DNA of 54,818 nucleotides from Verrucomicrobiota bacterium. Its GTDB lineage: Bacteria; Verrucomicrobiota; Verrucomicrobiia; Chthoniobacterales; Chthoniobacteraceae. The notes under the pieces were generated by a model. It searched no databases. It was given only the letters and a program-made list of their open reading frames with translations, and had not been told where the DNA came from. Numbering within the stretch: the first letter of the stretch is position 1; the number at the start of each line of letters is the position of its first letter. The position numbers and the translations under genes are program-made. Positions 7,762 through 16,823 of this stretch are shown piece after piece. The DNA is taken from the NCBI GenBank assembly GCA_009885995.1, contig VFJQ01000062.1:1-54818 (forward strand), in the 5' to 3' direction.

Positions 7762-8727
7762 TTAGATTTTTTCGATTTTGCTGATTCTAAAGAGGTCGGT
7801 CACCGACTCGTCGTCGTGGATGCGCTTGATGCCCTCGCCGAGGAGGTCGGCGATGCAGAGGGTCGTGATCGGGAAACCGTCGCCACTGCGCACCGGGACG
7901 CTGTTGGTGCAGATCAGTTCGCTAATTTCCGATTTCTTCAAGCGCTCAATTGCAAGGTCACTCAAAACTGCGTGAGAAACACCGGCGAAGACCTCCGTCG
8001 CACCGCTTTCTTTCAGGAGCTTCGCCGCGCTGCACAGTGTGCCTGCCGTTTCAGTAAGGTCGTCGATGAGGAAAATGCGCTTCCCTTCGACTTCACCGAT
8101 TACATTCACGGCTTCGATCTCAGTCGGGCTTTTGCGCCGCTTGGCCACGATCGCCAGCCCCGTATCGAGCGCCTGGGCGTAGGCTTGCGCCATCTTGATG
8201 CCGCCCACGTCAGGCGACACGACCATCACGTCGGTGAGATCCTTCGACTGAAGATGCCGGATGATGACCGGCGCCGCGTAAAGGTGATCGACCGGGATGT
8301 CGAAGAAGCCAGCCACCTGTTGCGCATGCAGATCCATGGTCAGCACGCGGTTTACGCCGGCAGCAGTGAGCAGGTTCGCGATGAGCTTCGCAGTGATCGG
8401 CACGCGCGGTTGGTCCTTCCGATCCTGCCGGGCGTAGCCAAAAAAGGGCAACACGGCCGTAATCCGATCCGCGCTAGCTCGCCGCGCCGCATCGACCATG
8501 ATGAGAAGCTCCATCAGGTTCTGGTTCGTCGGCGGACACGTCGGCTGCACGATGAAGACATCGCGCCCACGGATGTTTTCGTTGATCTTTACGAAGGTCT
8601 CGCCGTCCGGAAACGACGTGACCGTGGCGTCCCCGAGGTCCGCGCCGATGTAGTCGCAAATCCGCTGAGCCAACTGCCGGTGAGCAGAGCCTGAAAAAAT
8701 ACGGAGTTCGGGGATGCGATGATCCAT
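7762..8727 (-). CDS. prs: Ribose-phosphate pyrophosphokinase (PRPP synthetase)
   Basis: 321 residues. It makes 5-phosphoribosyl 1-pyrophosphate from ribose 5-phosphate and ATP for purine, pyrimidine, histidine and NAD synthesis. Family marks are the ATP loop RASADRITAVLPFFGYARQD, the catalytic-flexible-loop region VAKRRKSPTE and the PRPP-binding loop IFLIDDLTETAGT (usually VDDMIDTAGT, so slightly diverged). I start at ATG 8727, which gives the family N-terminus MDHRIPELRIFSGSAH; the frame continues upstream without family-like sequence. It is the first gene of the eight-gene minus-strand run, so the main promoter should lie in 8728-8977. Confidence 0.95.
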   Translation of the reverse strand: MDHRIPELRIFSGSAHRQLAQRICDYIGADLGDATVTSFPDGETFVKINENIRGRDVFIVQPTCPPTNQNLMELLIMVDAARRASADRITAVLPFFGYARQDRKDQPRVPITAKLIANLLTAAGVNRVLTMDLHAQQVAGFFDIPVDHLYAAPVIIRHLQSKDLTDVMVVSPDVGGIKMAQAYAQALDTGLAIVAKRRKSPTEIEAVNVIGEVEGKRIFLIDDLTETAGTLCSAAKLLKESGATEVFAGVSHAVLSDLAIERLKKSEISELICTNSVPVRSGDGFPITTLCIADLLGEGIKRIHDDESVTDLFRISKIEKI

Positions 8728-8977
8728 TCTTGGAAAAAGGAGGCGGACTCTAGGAGGCTTCAACCCGATGACAACCGGAAATTCCCCCTCGTCGATCCGT
8801 AGCATTCGCAACGCGCTTTACCCTCCCGAATCCCGCCCTCGCCAGCATCAGCACCGCTCCTCCGATCGAAAAGTTTTTCTTGCCACCTGCGCACAAACCT
8901 AATACACCAACCCCCGCATTCGGGCCCCCGGCTCGAGTCACAAACCAAACAATACCAAGGACACAACCAATACACAT

Positions 8978-9502
8978 ATGAAGAAACAAACCCTTAGCTT
9001 CCTCGCGAGCCTCGCCGTCGTCGCCACCAGCTTCGCCGGCCAGGAAATGGCATCGAAGGAATTCAAAGCCACTCCGGAGCCCTGCTTCAAGGACACCGAA
9101 CTCCAACTCGACGTCTTCGGCAGCTACACCGACACCTCTCATCGCAGCAGCCACGGCGATGGTTTCGGCGGTGGTCTCGGCTTGAATTACTTCTTCACCC
9201 ACAACTTCGGCGTCAGCGTTTCCGGCAATCTTTATGACGGCGACGTCAACGGTGCCTGGAACGTGGACGGCAGCATCGTTGCGCGTCTTCCGATCGAAGG
9301 CGCCATCTGCTGGGCACCTTACATCTTCGGTGGTGGCGGAATCGCCGCGAACGGAAGCTTGGAAGGCACCCTGCACGCCGGCGGCGGCCTCGAATGGCGC
9401 GCCACCCACACGATCGGCGTGTTCGGCGAAGCCCGTTACATTTGGGCGGAAGAGGACCACAGCGGCACTCAGGTCCGCGCCGGTCTCCGCTTCGTGTTCT
9501 AA
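8978..9502 (+). CDS. Outer-membrane beta-barrel protein, small (OmpA-barrel-like)
   Basis: 174 residues. It starts MKKQTLSFLASLAVVATSFA, a clear Sec signal peptide ending near residue 20. The remainder alternates aromatic and small residues in amphipathic strands (ELQLDVFGSYTDTSH, GGGLGLNYFFTHNFGVSV, HTIGVFGEARYIWAEED) and ends RAGLRFVF. A C-terminal Phe is typical of outer-membrane barrels. The likely role is a small 8-strand barrel of unknown function. The leader is strikingly A/C-rich (8941-8977) without a Shine-Dalgarno sequence, and the gene has its own strong terminator, so it is probably monocistronic and well expressed. It is divergent from prs. Confidence 0.75.
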   Translation: MKKQTLSFLASLAVVATSFAGQEMASKEFKATPEPCFKDTELQLDVFGSYTDTSHRSSHGDGFGGGLGLNYFFTHNFGVSVSGNLYDGDVNGAWNVDGSIVARLPIEGAICWAPYIFGGGGIAANGSLEGTLHAGGGLEWRATHTIGVFGEARYIWAEEDHSGTQVRAGLRFVF

Positions 9503-9533
9503 ATCGAAGCTCCAAGCCTAACTACACTCAACG

Positions 9534-9575
9534 AAAGCGCCGGGTTCCTCGTGAGCCCGGCGCTTTTTCGTTTTT
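9534..9575 (+). terminator. Rho-independent terminator after the barrel protein
   Basis: A perfect GC-rich stem AGCGCCGGG (9536-9544) / CCCGGCGCT (9556-9564), extendable by TTC/GAG pairs inside and AA/TT outside, is followed by TTTTTCGTTTTT. It is 31 bases after the stop at 9502. This is the clearest terminator in the window. Confidence 0.93.
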
Positions 9576-9636
9576 CGTCACATCGCCCGAATTCACCGCT
9601 GGCCCCGCACGTCTGCTCCGTGCTTCATTCCCAATC

Positions 9637-10362
9637 ATGAGACAGTTCCTTTTTTCCACACTGCTCGCCGCCTCACCATGCCTCGCACTCGCCGAATCCG
9701 ACACCGCCTACCAAGCGCTCCGTGTCTTTGGGAAACAACAGGGCGAAAAACTCCTCAACCGCGTTGTCGAGTTGCGCGGCCGCAACGGAGTGGCGCAGCC
9801 ACAAGTCTGGAAAGTGACCGCCAGTGACCCATCCGCTCGCGGCGGCATGGTGGAAGTCGAGGTCCAGCGAGGAAAAATTATTTCCCGGCGGACTCCGACC
9901 AGTCGTCCGGAAGGTGCCGGCGCCATCATGGATCTCAATCGACTCAATCTCGACTCAGACGGCGCCTTCACCATCGCCGACCAGGAGATGCGTCAACGAG
10001 TCATCCCCTTCGATCGCATCGACTACACCTTGCGTAGTTCCACCCCGGGCCAACCGCCCCTCTGGCTGCTCGAACTCTTCGATCGCGGCACCAAAGTCGC
10101 GACGATGCATCTCTCCGCCGACAGCGGCACCATCCTCGATCAGGAACATTTCGGGCCCACGAGCCCTTCTCGTGGAACCAGCCGTGATCGCGACTACGTG
10201 GATGCTGGACCCGACTCGCGCCGCAGCGACGACACTCGTCTGTCTCGACCCGGCGAACCCTTCAAAGGCGTCGATGATTTCTTCCACCGCCTCGGCAAGC
10301 GATTCGAGCGCCGCGGTCACGAACTCAAGAACTTCTTCAGCAGCGAAAGCGCCGATCGCTGA
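9637..10362 (+). CDS. Secreted hypothetical protein
   Basis: 241 residues from the ATG at 9637. A Sec signal peptide (MRQFLFSTLLAASPCLALA, about 1-19) is followed by a soluble domain of about 130 residues with beta-like segments (VAQPQVWKVTASDPSARG, IPFDRIDYTLRSSTPGQP, LWLLELFDRGTKVATMHLSA). The alternation is loosely PepSY-like but lacks a motif I can name. The C-terminal 70 residues are charged and low in complexity (Arg/Asp/Ser, then FHRLGKRFERRGHELKNFF, an amphipathic helix). Neighbours, a barrel protein and a tRNA, give no functional hint. I do not recognise the family. Confidence 0.7.
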   Translation: MRQFLFSTLLAASPCLALAESDTAYQALRVFGKQQGEKLLNRVVELRGRNGVAQPQVWKVTASDPSARGGMVEVEVQRGKIISRRTPTSRPEGAGAIMDLNRLNLDSDGAFTIADQEMRQRVIPFDRIDYTLRSSTPGQPPLWLLELFDRGTKVATMHLSADSGTILDQEHFGPTSPSRGTSRDRDYVDAGPDSRRSDDTRLSRPGEPFKGVDDFFHRLGKRFERRGHELKNFFSSESADR

Positions 10363-10423
10363 GCGGCACTTGCCATCTGGCTCGCTCTCCCCTAGCATGC
10401 CGCCCTTTCTTCAGCAGGAAAAC

Positions 10424-10506
10424 GCCGGTGTGGCGGAATGGCAGACGCGCCAGACTCAAAATCTGGTATCCGCAAGGGTGTGTGGGTTCGAGTCCCACCG
10501 CCGGCA
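10424..10506 (+). tRNA. tRNA-Leu (anticodon CAA)
   Basis: The acceptor arm GCCGGTG (10424-10430) pairs with CGCCGGC (10499-10505, one G-T pair), with discriminator A at 10506. The anticodon stem CCAGA/TCTGG holds CAA at 10457-10459, which reads UUG. There is a long variable arm, and the T arm GTGGG-TTCGAGT-CCCAC lies at 10482-10498. No CCA is encoded. Its D-arm and anticodon-stem sequence closely resemble the tRNA-Leu(UAG) at 1614. Confidence 0.95.
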
Positions 10507-10592
10507 GTCCCCCTCGGACCTCCCCAGCAAGCCGCACCCCTCGGGGCACTTGGCGCTTGGCAGACGCGCAGCGCGTCGCGCAACTTCCGCGC

Positions 10593-11525
10593 ATGCAAAC
10601 CCTGCCTCTCGGTCGCAGCGATCTTAGCACGAGCCGTCTCGCCTACGGTTGCTGGCGCATCGCACGCACCGGCGACGCATCGGCCGATCTCCAAACCGCG
10701 CGAGCAGCGCTGGAGGCGGCGCTCGATGCAGGCTACACGCTCTTCGATCACGCGGACATCTACTGTGCCGGGCGGGCCGAGGAAGCGTTTGGCCGCGCGA
10801 TCGCGGAGATGCCTGGGGTGAGGGAAAAGATCGTCATTGCTAGCAAGTGCGGCATCCGCCCACAGGGCGACCCGCTGCCCGACGCCCCGTATCGCTACGA
10901 TTTCTCCCGCGACTACATCGTGCGCCAATGCGAGGCGTCGCTGCGCCGGCTCGGGATCGAGCGCATCGATTGCTACCAGCTTCACCGGCCCGACTGGCTC
11001 ATGGATGCGCACGAAGTAGCGGACGCGTTCACCCAGCTTCATCGCGCAGGAAAAGCACGCACCTTCGGCGTGAGCAATTTCAGCCCTTCGCAGTTGTCAC
11101 TCCTGCAATCCGCGTGGCCCCAGCCGCTCGTGGTAAACCAAGTCGAGATCAGCCTCTGCCAGCTCTCGACCTTCTCCGACGGCACGCTCGACCAGTGCCA
11201 GGAAAAGCACATCGTCCCGCTCGCGTGGAGCCCACTCGGGGGTGGGTTGCTCGCCGATGGTGCGACCGACATCCTGCAGCACCAGCGCAGCTATCGCGTG
11301 GCCGAGTTGATCACGGCGCTCGACGAGATCGCCCACGCGCACGGCACCACGCGCGACGTGATCGCGCTCGCATGGCTGCTCCGGCACCCCGCGGGGATCG
11401 TGCCGATCATTGGCAGCGCACAGCCAGCGCGCATCCGTGCATCCGTAAAGGCGACGCAGATCGAGCTCACTCGCGAACAATGGTATCGGCTGCTGACCGC
11501 CGCCCGCGCCGAACCGCTGCCTTGA
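10593..11525 (+). CDS. Aldo/keto reductase (YdhF-like)
   Basis: 310 residues forming an NAD(P)H-dependent (beta/alpha)8 oxidoreductase. The catalytic tetrad is in place: Asp52 and Tyr57 in FDHADIY, Lys85 in IASKCGI and His131 in YQLHRPDW. The NADP-binding C-terminal part contains AWLLRHPAGIVPIIGSAQP. The pattern, including the long insert after SKCGI, fits the YdhF group of Escherichia coli. I start at ATG 10593 (MQTLPLGRSDLSTSRLAYGC); the frame upstream is derived from the tRNA. The natural substrate cannot be told. The next gene starts 4 bases after its stop. Confidence 0.9.
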   Translation: MQTLPLGRSDLSTSRLAYGCWRIARTGDASADLQTARAALEAALDAGYTLFDHADIYCAGRAEEAFGRAIAEMPGVREKIVIASKCGIRPQGDPLPDAPYRYDFSRDYIVRQCEASLRRLGIERIDCYQLHRPDWLMDAHEVADAFTQLHRAGKARTFGVSNFSPSQLSLLQSAWPQPLVVNQVEISLCQLSTFSDGTLDQCQEKHIVPLAWSPLGGGLLADGATDILQHQRSYRVAELITALDEIAHAHGTTRDVIALAWLLRHPAGIVPIIGSAQPARIRASVKATQIELTREQWYRLLTAARAEPLP

Positions 11526-11529
11526 GCCC

Positions 11530-12375
11530 ATGCCTCGCGTCCTGATCGCCGGTTGCGGCTACCTCGGGCTCGCGACCGCACGGCTCCTCGCCGCAAAAAG
11601 CTGGGAAGTGATCGGCCTCACACGCTCGGCGCCGCTCGAGGGCGAATCGTTTCGCGTCATCTCGGCGGACATCGCCGACGCTACCGCGCTCGAAGCCCTC
11701 GCGCTGCCGAAGCTCGATGTGGTGATTCATTGCGCCAGTTCGGGCCGCGGCGGCGCGGAGGAATACCGGCGCGTGTATCTCGACGGCGCGCGCAACCTCG
11801 CTCGCGCCTTCACTTCCGCGCGGCTCATCTTCACGAGCAGCACATCCGTGTATGCGCAAAACGACGGCGCGCTCGTGACCGAGGACTCGCCGGCCGATCC
11901 CCAGCGCGACACCGGCCGCGTGCTGCGCGAAGCGGAGCAGGTAGTGATCGCGAGCGGAGGTTGCGTGGCGCGCCTCGCCGGGATTTACGGGCCGGCGCGC
12001 TCGGTCTTGCTGCGGAAGTTCTTTGCCGGTGAAGCGGTGATCGAAGGCGGCGGCTCACGGTTCGTGAACCAGATCCATCGCGACGATGCCGCCTCCGCAC
12101 TCGCGCTGCTCGCGACGCACGGCGCGGCAGGCATCTTCAATGTCTGCGACGACACGCCGCTCACGCAGCGCGAAATCTATGCGTGGCTCGCGCAGCACTT
12201 CGGGCGGCCGCTGCCGCCGACCGGCCCGGTGGATGTGAACCGCAAGCGTGGCGTGACGAACAAGCGCGTGAGCAACGCAAAGCTGCATGCACTCGGGTGG
12301 TCGCCGCGCTATCCGTCCTTCCGCGATGCCGTAGAGCGCGACGGCGAGGCATTGTGCGCGCCTACGGCACGGTGA
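11530..12375 (+). CDS. NAD-dependent epimerase/dehydratase-like protein (YeeZ-like)
   Basis: 281 residues with an N-terminal Rossmann fold: glycine motif AGCGYLG (7-13), then LIFTSSTSVYAQ, ARLAGIYGP and FVNQIHRDDAASAL, as in extended short-chain dehydrogenases acting on nucleotide sugars. The usual YxxxK catalytic pair is not seen after SVY, which is a feature of the YeeZ-like subgroup and casts doubt on epimerase activity. It is probably co-transcribed with the aldo/keto reductase. Its 3-prime end overlaps the stop of the convergent giant gene by 14 bp. Confidence 0.82.
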   Translation: MPRVLIAGCGYLGLATARLLAAKSWEVIGLTRSAPLEGESFRVISADIADATALEALALPKLDVVIHCASSGRGGAEEYRRVYLDGARNLARAFTSARLIFTSSTSVYAQNDGALVTEDSPADPQRDTGRVLREAEQVVIASGGCVARLAGIYGPARSVLLRKFFAGEAVIEGGGSRFVNQIHRDDAASALALLATHGAAGIFNVCDDTPLTQREIYAWLAQHFGRPLPPTGPVDVNRKRGVTNKRVSNAKLHALGWSPRYPSFRDAVERDGEALCAPTAR

Positions 12376-15300
12376 TCTTCATCACGTGCTGCGCGTTGGC
12401 CGTGTCGGTCACGCGCACGATCACTTCCGCGTTGTTGTTGTAGCCGCGCGTCTGCCCCATCGAGCCGGATACCGCAGTCAGCACGGTGAAGTTCTTCACC
12501 GCCACGCCGCCGTAGGTGCCGCCTTCGCGCAGCAGCAGCCGCAGCGCGCCCGCGGAATCCACGGCCCACAGACCCACGTCCGTCGCCGTCGTCACGCCGC
12601 CGGGGCCGGGCAGCTTCGGGCTGCCGACGGGCACCGGGGTCGAGTTGAGCAAGCTGGCGACGAAAAGCGGCCCGGTCGCGCCCTCGGGCAGCGCGAGTGA
12701 GGTGAAGCCGTTCCACTTCGGCAGCGGCCCGACGCCCACCGGGATGCTCGCCGCCGGCGCTGCCTCCGCCGCCTCGTAGCCCTTGCGCGCGACGAGCTTC
12801 AGCACGCCAGCGCCATCCCGCCACCAGATGCCGTGGTAGTTGCCGACACTGATCCCCGCGACGGTGTCGTTGGTCAGCGTGCCGCGGAAGGCGATGCTGC
12901 GGTTCAGCGCGCTCACCGGATCCTGAAATGCCGCAAACTTCCCATACGTCACGCCCGGCGCCGCGTCGCCTTTGGTCACGAGCCGCGCAGCCTCGTAGTT
13001 CGTGTCGTCCTCCGCATACAGCGCCACGTTGTTCGCCGTCGTCGGACCGCCCATCGCGGTCTTCACCGTGCCGGTGAAAGCGAGCGCGCCCGCTGAGTTT
13101 TGCGTCGGCAGGCCGAAGCCCAACCACAGCGGCGGCGCGGTCGCGTTGTAGGCCGTCGCGCTGCCATCCTTCACGTAGGGGAAGCTGACCGCACCGCTTT
13201 CGTCCACCGTGCCCACGGCTCCGCGCCCGTCGGCCAGCGCCACGCGCACCACGACCTGCCCCGTCGCCGCGCCCTCGACTCCGCGGCCCTGCCCCGCCGA
13301 TCCCGCCCGAGCCACGAACGCTGCGATCGTCTTCACCGTCGAGCCGAGCAGCGCGCTGCCCTCGCGCAGTGCCAGCATCATCGTGCTGCCCGCGCGATCG
13401 TAAATCCACAGCCCGGTATCGGTCGCGCTCGTCACCCCGCCCGGCCCGGGCGCGCCGAGCAGGCCCGTCACCATCGTGCCCGTGAACGCCAGTGCCCGCT
13501 CACCCAGCGCCACCGACGTGAACGCCTTCCACTGCGAACCCGCCACGCCGCTCGCCACCGCGCCCTTGTGCGCCACGAGCACCGCCGCTCCCAGCCCCGC
13601 ACCATCCGCATCGAGAAAGATCGCCATGTTGTTCGCCGTCGTGATGCCCGTCTGCCCCGCCGCATTCCCCAGCGTCGCGATCACCACCACCGCGCCATCC
13701 TCCGCCAGCAGCGGATCCTTGAACGCCGACATCACCGCCCCCGTCGGCATTGTCCCCGTGCCCGCTCCCGGCGCCGGCAAGGTGCGTTTGATGATGATCT
13801 CCAGTTCTCCCGTCGTCGGGCTGGTGCCGAAGACCGCACTCCCCGTCCCGCTCCCCGACCACGACCCCACCAGCGCCACGTCGCCGTCGTCATTGATCGC
13901 CGGCACCCCAAACGTCGTCCACACCGCTCCCGCCGGGATGCGCGGATCGACCCCCGCCCCCGGCACCGCGCTGGCCTTGGAGAAAATCGTCGTCAGCACC
14001 GGATCCGGCGGCGTGGTGTCGAAAGATGTGAAGGCTTCCGCGAAGTTCCCCGCAGCATCCCTGGCGCGCACCTTTGCGGTTTGGACCCCGACCGTGGCCG
14101 GCGCCGTGATGGTGATGAGCGAACTCAATCCCGGGGCAGCGACGGGCACGTTGTTCACGAAGAATTCATACGACGTGACGGCGATGTTATCCGTGAAAAC
14201 CGTCGCGGTTAAATCAAGGCTCCCACCAGCTGTGACACTGGACGCACTGGGAGTCAGGAAGCCCGGGCTGGGTGCCACGGTATCGATCCTAAACGAAGGA
14301 AACGTCGGCCCGCTGAAAGCCGACGCAGAGTTGTTCGATAGATCCTGGTAGTGAAGGTTGGCGGAATAGATGCCATCGGGCAGGTCGGCCCCACCGCTCT
14401 CGATCTGCGCCGCCGCCGCCGGGTTCGCCGTGTTGAAAGTGAACGTATGCATTCCCGCGCTGCGCTGTGAGGCTGCCAGGTAGAAGACGCGGTTCACCGG
14501 CCCGGCGAAACTCAAGCTCACCACATTCGCCGCCTCCGGCAGCGTGAACGACACAGTGATGGGCGAACTCGACGCCGTGCTGACCGGCGAGTGCAGTGTC
14601 GGTGGTTGCGCCACCGTATCGATCACCACGCCCGTCGAGGCCGGCGATTCCGCCACGGCGTTGCCCAGAGCGTCTTGATACGACACTCTCACCGAATAGG
14701 TGCCGTCGGGGAGGCTGCTCCCCGGAGTCATGCTGGCGATCTGCGCGGAGGCCAGCGGATTAGCGACGGAGAAGTTCAAGGTGTGCAACGTCTGACTGGC
14801 CCACGTCCCGGCCAGCGTCAGCACCCGCGGCGTCCCGCCGTCGTTAAAGGTGAGCTTCACCGATCCCGCGAGCGCCGCCTCCGGCAGCCAGAACTGCACA
14901 TACATCACCAGCCCGACATGGAGACCAGCAGTGGGTTGCACCAGCGCCGGAGTGAGCGTCGCCGCCGAGGATTGCAGGAGCACGGCCGGGTTCGTGGCAT
15001 AGGCCCGCGCATTGCCGGCCCCGTCCTGATAGGAAATCTCCACGCCATACGTGCCGTCCGGGATGCCGCCGATCGTCGTCCCACCACCCATGTCGCCCGT
15101 GATGAAGGCGCCATACGGGCTGGTTTGATCGAAAGTGAACGAATGGACTCCCGCACTTTCCTGCGAAGCCGCGAGGACCATCCGGCGCGCCGAGAACCCA
15201 TCCGAGAAATTCAACTGCACCGACCCGGGAAGCGCCGCCTCGGGCAGCGTGAACTGCACCGCAACCTGCCCTTCGGTGGTCGTGCTGCTCGCTGCCGGCG

Positions 15301-16698
15301 AGGTCAGCGTCGGGGCGAGCGTGACGGAATCTGGGATGTATTTGAATGTGTGCGCGTAAATGGGGCCGCTGGTCACGCTAACATAGGAGGTTCCCGCGAC
15401 GGCGATGCTGCCGTCCGCGCCGAGAGCGAGGGCCTGCCCACCGAGCCCTTGCGCGGTGAGGTGGGTTTGCTTCGCCCAGACCACAGCGCCATCGGTGCCG
15501 GAACACTTCGCGAGGTAAAACTCCAGCCCGTCGCCCGGTTCGTCAACCTCGCCGATGACGATGGCATTGCCGCTGCCATCCTCGACGATGCCGGTCATTC
15601 GGTGGTAGGCTCCGGCTTGGTCGTCCACGATCGTCTCCCAAGCGAGCGCACCATCCGCTGCGGCAAATTTCGCCACGTAGCCGTCCAGATAAGTGACGGC
15701 ATTCAGGGTCTGCCCCGTGGCGAGCGCGTTGCCCGCGGCGTCAAAGGCAATGTCGAACCCGATGCTGGTGGCGTTGCCCGCAGGTTGATGATGAATTCCC
15801 CACAGAATGCTCCCATCGGCCGCCGCATACTTGGCAGTGTAGGCGCTTTTGCCCGTGGCAGTGGTGCAGAATCCCGTGACTCCCACGTTGCCGGAAGCGT
15901 CGATCGCCAGCCCTTTGGCCTGATCGTCTCCGCCGAAGGGACCATCGTAACGCCGCTCCCATACCAGCGCTCCGTCGGCGGCAGCATGCCTGGCCGTATA
16001 ATAAGCTTTATCGGCAGAGGGGCCGCCAGCGTTCCGGGAATATCCCGTCACCACCACGTTGCCAGATGCATCAACGGCCACCTCCGCAGGCACTTCATAG
16101 CCACCCGGCCCGGCGTTGATGTGCTCCCATATCAAGTTTCCAGTCCCCGCCGCATACTTGGCCGTGTATGAGTAGAGCACGCCTGAGGGGTTCGAATAGT
16201 GACCGGTGATCACGGCGTTCCCGGACGCATCGACTCCGATATCGGTTCCCCCCCTCCGAATGTATTCGTTGGAGCGCTGTAGGTGGTTTCCCACAGCAAG
16301 CTGCCGTCAGTCCCGGAAAACTTTGCCGTGTAAATGCCAGAGCCGCCTCCAAGCGTGGCGGCCGAACCCCCGGTGACCAGCGCATTACCCGAAGCATCCA
16401 CTGCCACTGCAAGATAGCCCCGATACGCCGGCCCCGTATAAACATTTCTCCACAGGACACCGCCACCCGCCGCCGTGTGCTTGGCAACATATCCGCCCGC
16501 ACCGCTCACCGCCGAGGTCGAAAAGCTCCCGGCGACGATCACATTCCCCGCGCTGTCCTGCGCCACGTCGTTCGCGGATGGATACACTCCGGGCGAAGGC
16601 CCCGCATATTGGTCCGCCCACGACAGGGCGACATTATCCGCCGGAGCGGTGGTAGCGAACAGCGCCAGTGCGGCGAAAAGGTTCAGGGCGGTTTTCAT
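12362..16698 (-). CDS. Giant secreted repeat protein, frameshifted at a G7 tract
   Basis: About 1445 residues once one frameshift is repaired. The N-terminus (ATG 16698) is a Sec signal peptide, MKTALNLFAALALFATTAPA. Next come roughly eight beta-propeller-like repeats with the core DASGNxxVTG and YTAKYAAADG (to about residue 360), like SBBP repeats. Ig/FN3-like modules follow (VSFTLPEAA, TFDQTSPYG, to about 800). The C-terminal third has two similar blocks marked by TATDVGLWAVDSAG / SATDTGLWIYDRAG, as in verrucomicrobial and planctomycete choice-of-anchor proteins. The frame breaks at 16248-16254, where the coding strand has seven Gs; eight would join TNTFGGG directly to GTDIGVDASGN. The second part alone (12362-16294) would lack a signal peptide. 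The role is probably cell-surface or extracellular; no enzyme motif is seen. Confidence 0.75.
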
Positions 16699-16749
16699 GG
16701 GTCTGTTTAGCCCCTCCCTCAAGCCCGGCAAGTTTTCTTTTCCCGCGAA

Positions 16750-16777
16750 GGAGCGGCGACATTCCTGTCGCCGCTCC
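16750..16777. repeat. REP-like perfect palindrome, 12-bp stem
   Basis: GGAGCGGCGACA (16750-16761), a four-base loop and TGTCGCCGCTCC (16766-16777) form a perfect hairpin between hisC and the giant gene. Neither side has a T run, so it is not a standard terminator. It looks like a dispersed intergenic palindrome (REP/BIME type) and may still help end hisC transcription. Confidence 0.7.
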
Positions 16778-16823
16778 GCTCGCCACAGCGCGCCGGGGGA
16801 CGATGAGGAAACTGTGTGCAGAG

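Noticed and set aside
8877..8905. Promoter for the barrel gene (TTGCCA ... TAATAC)
   Set aside because: The spacer is only 14 bases with that -35, and the alternative -35 is poor; too weak to list as a site.
8750..9460. 236-codon minus-strand frame opposite the barrel protein
   Set aside because: It overlaps a gene with signal peptide and terminator, and runs through the prs promoter region without a domain.
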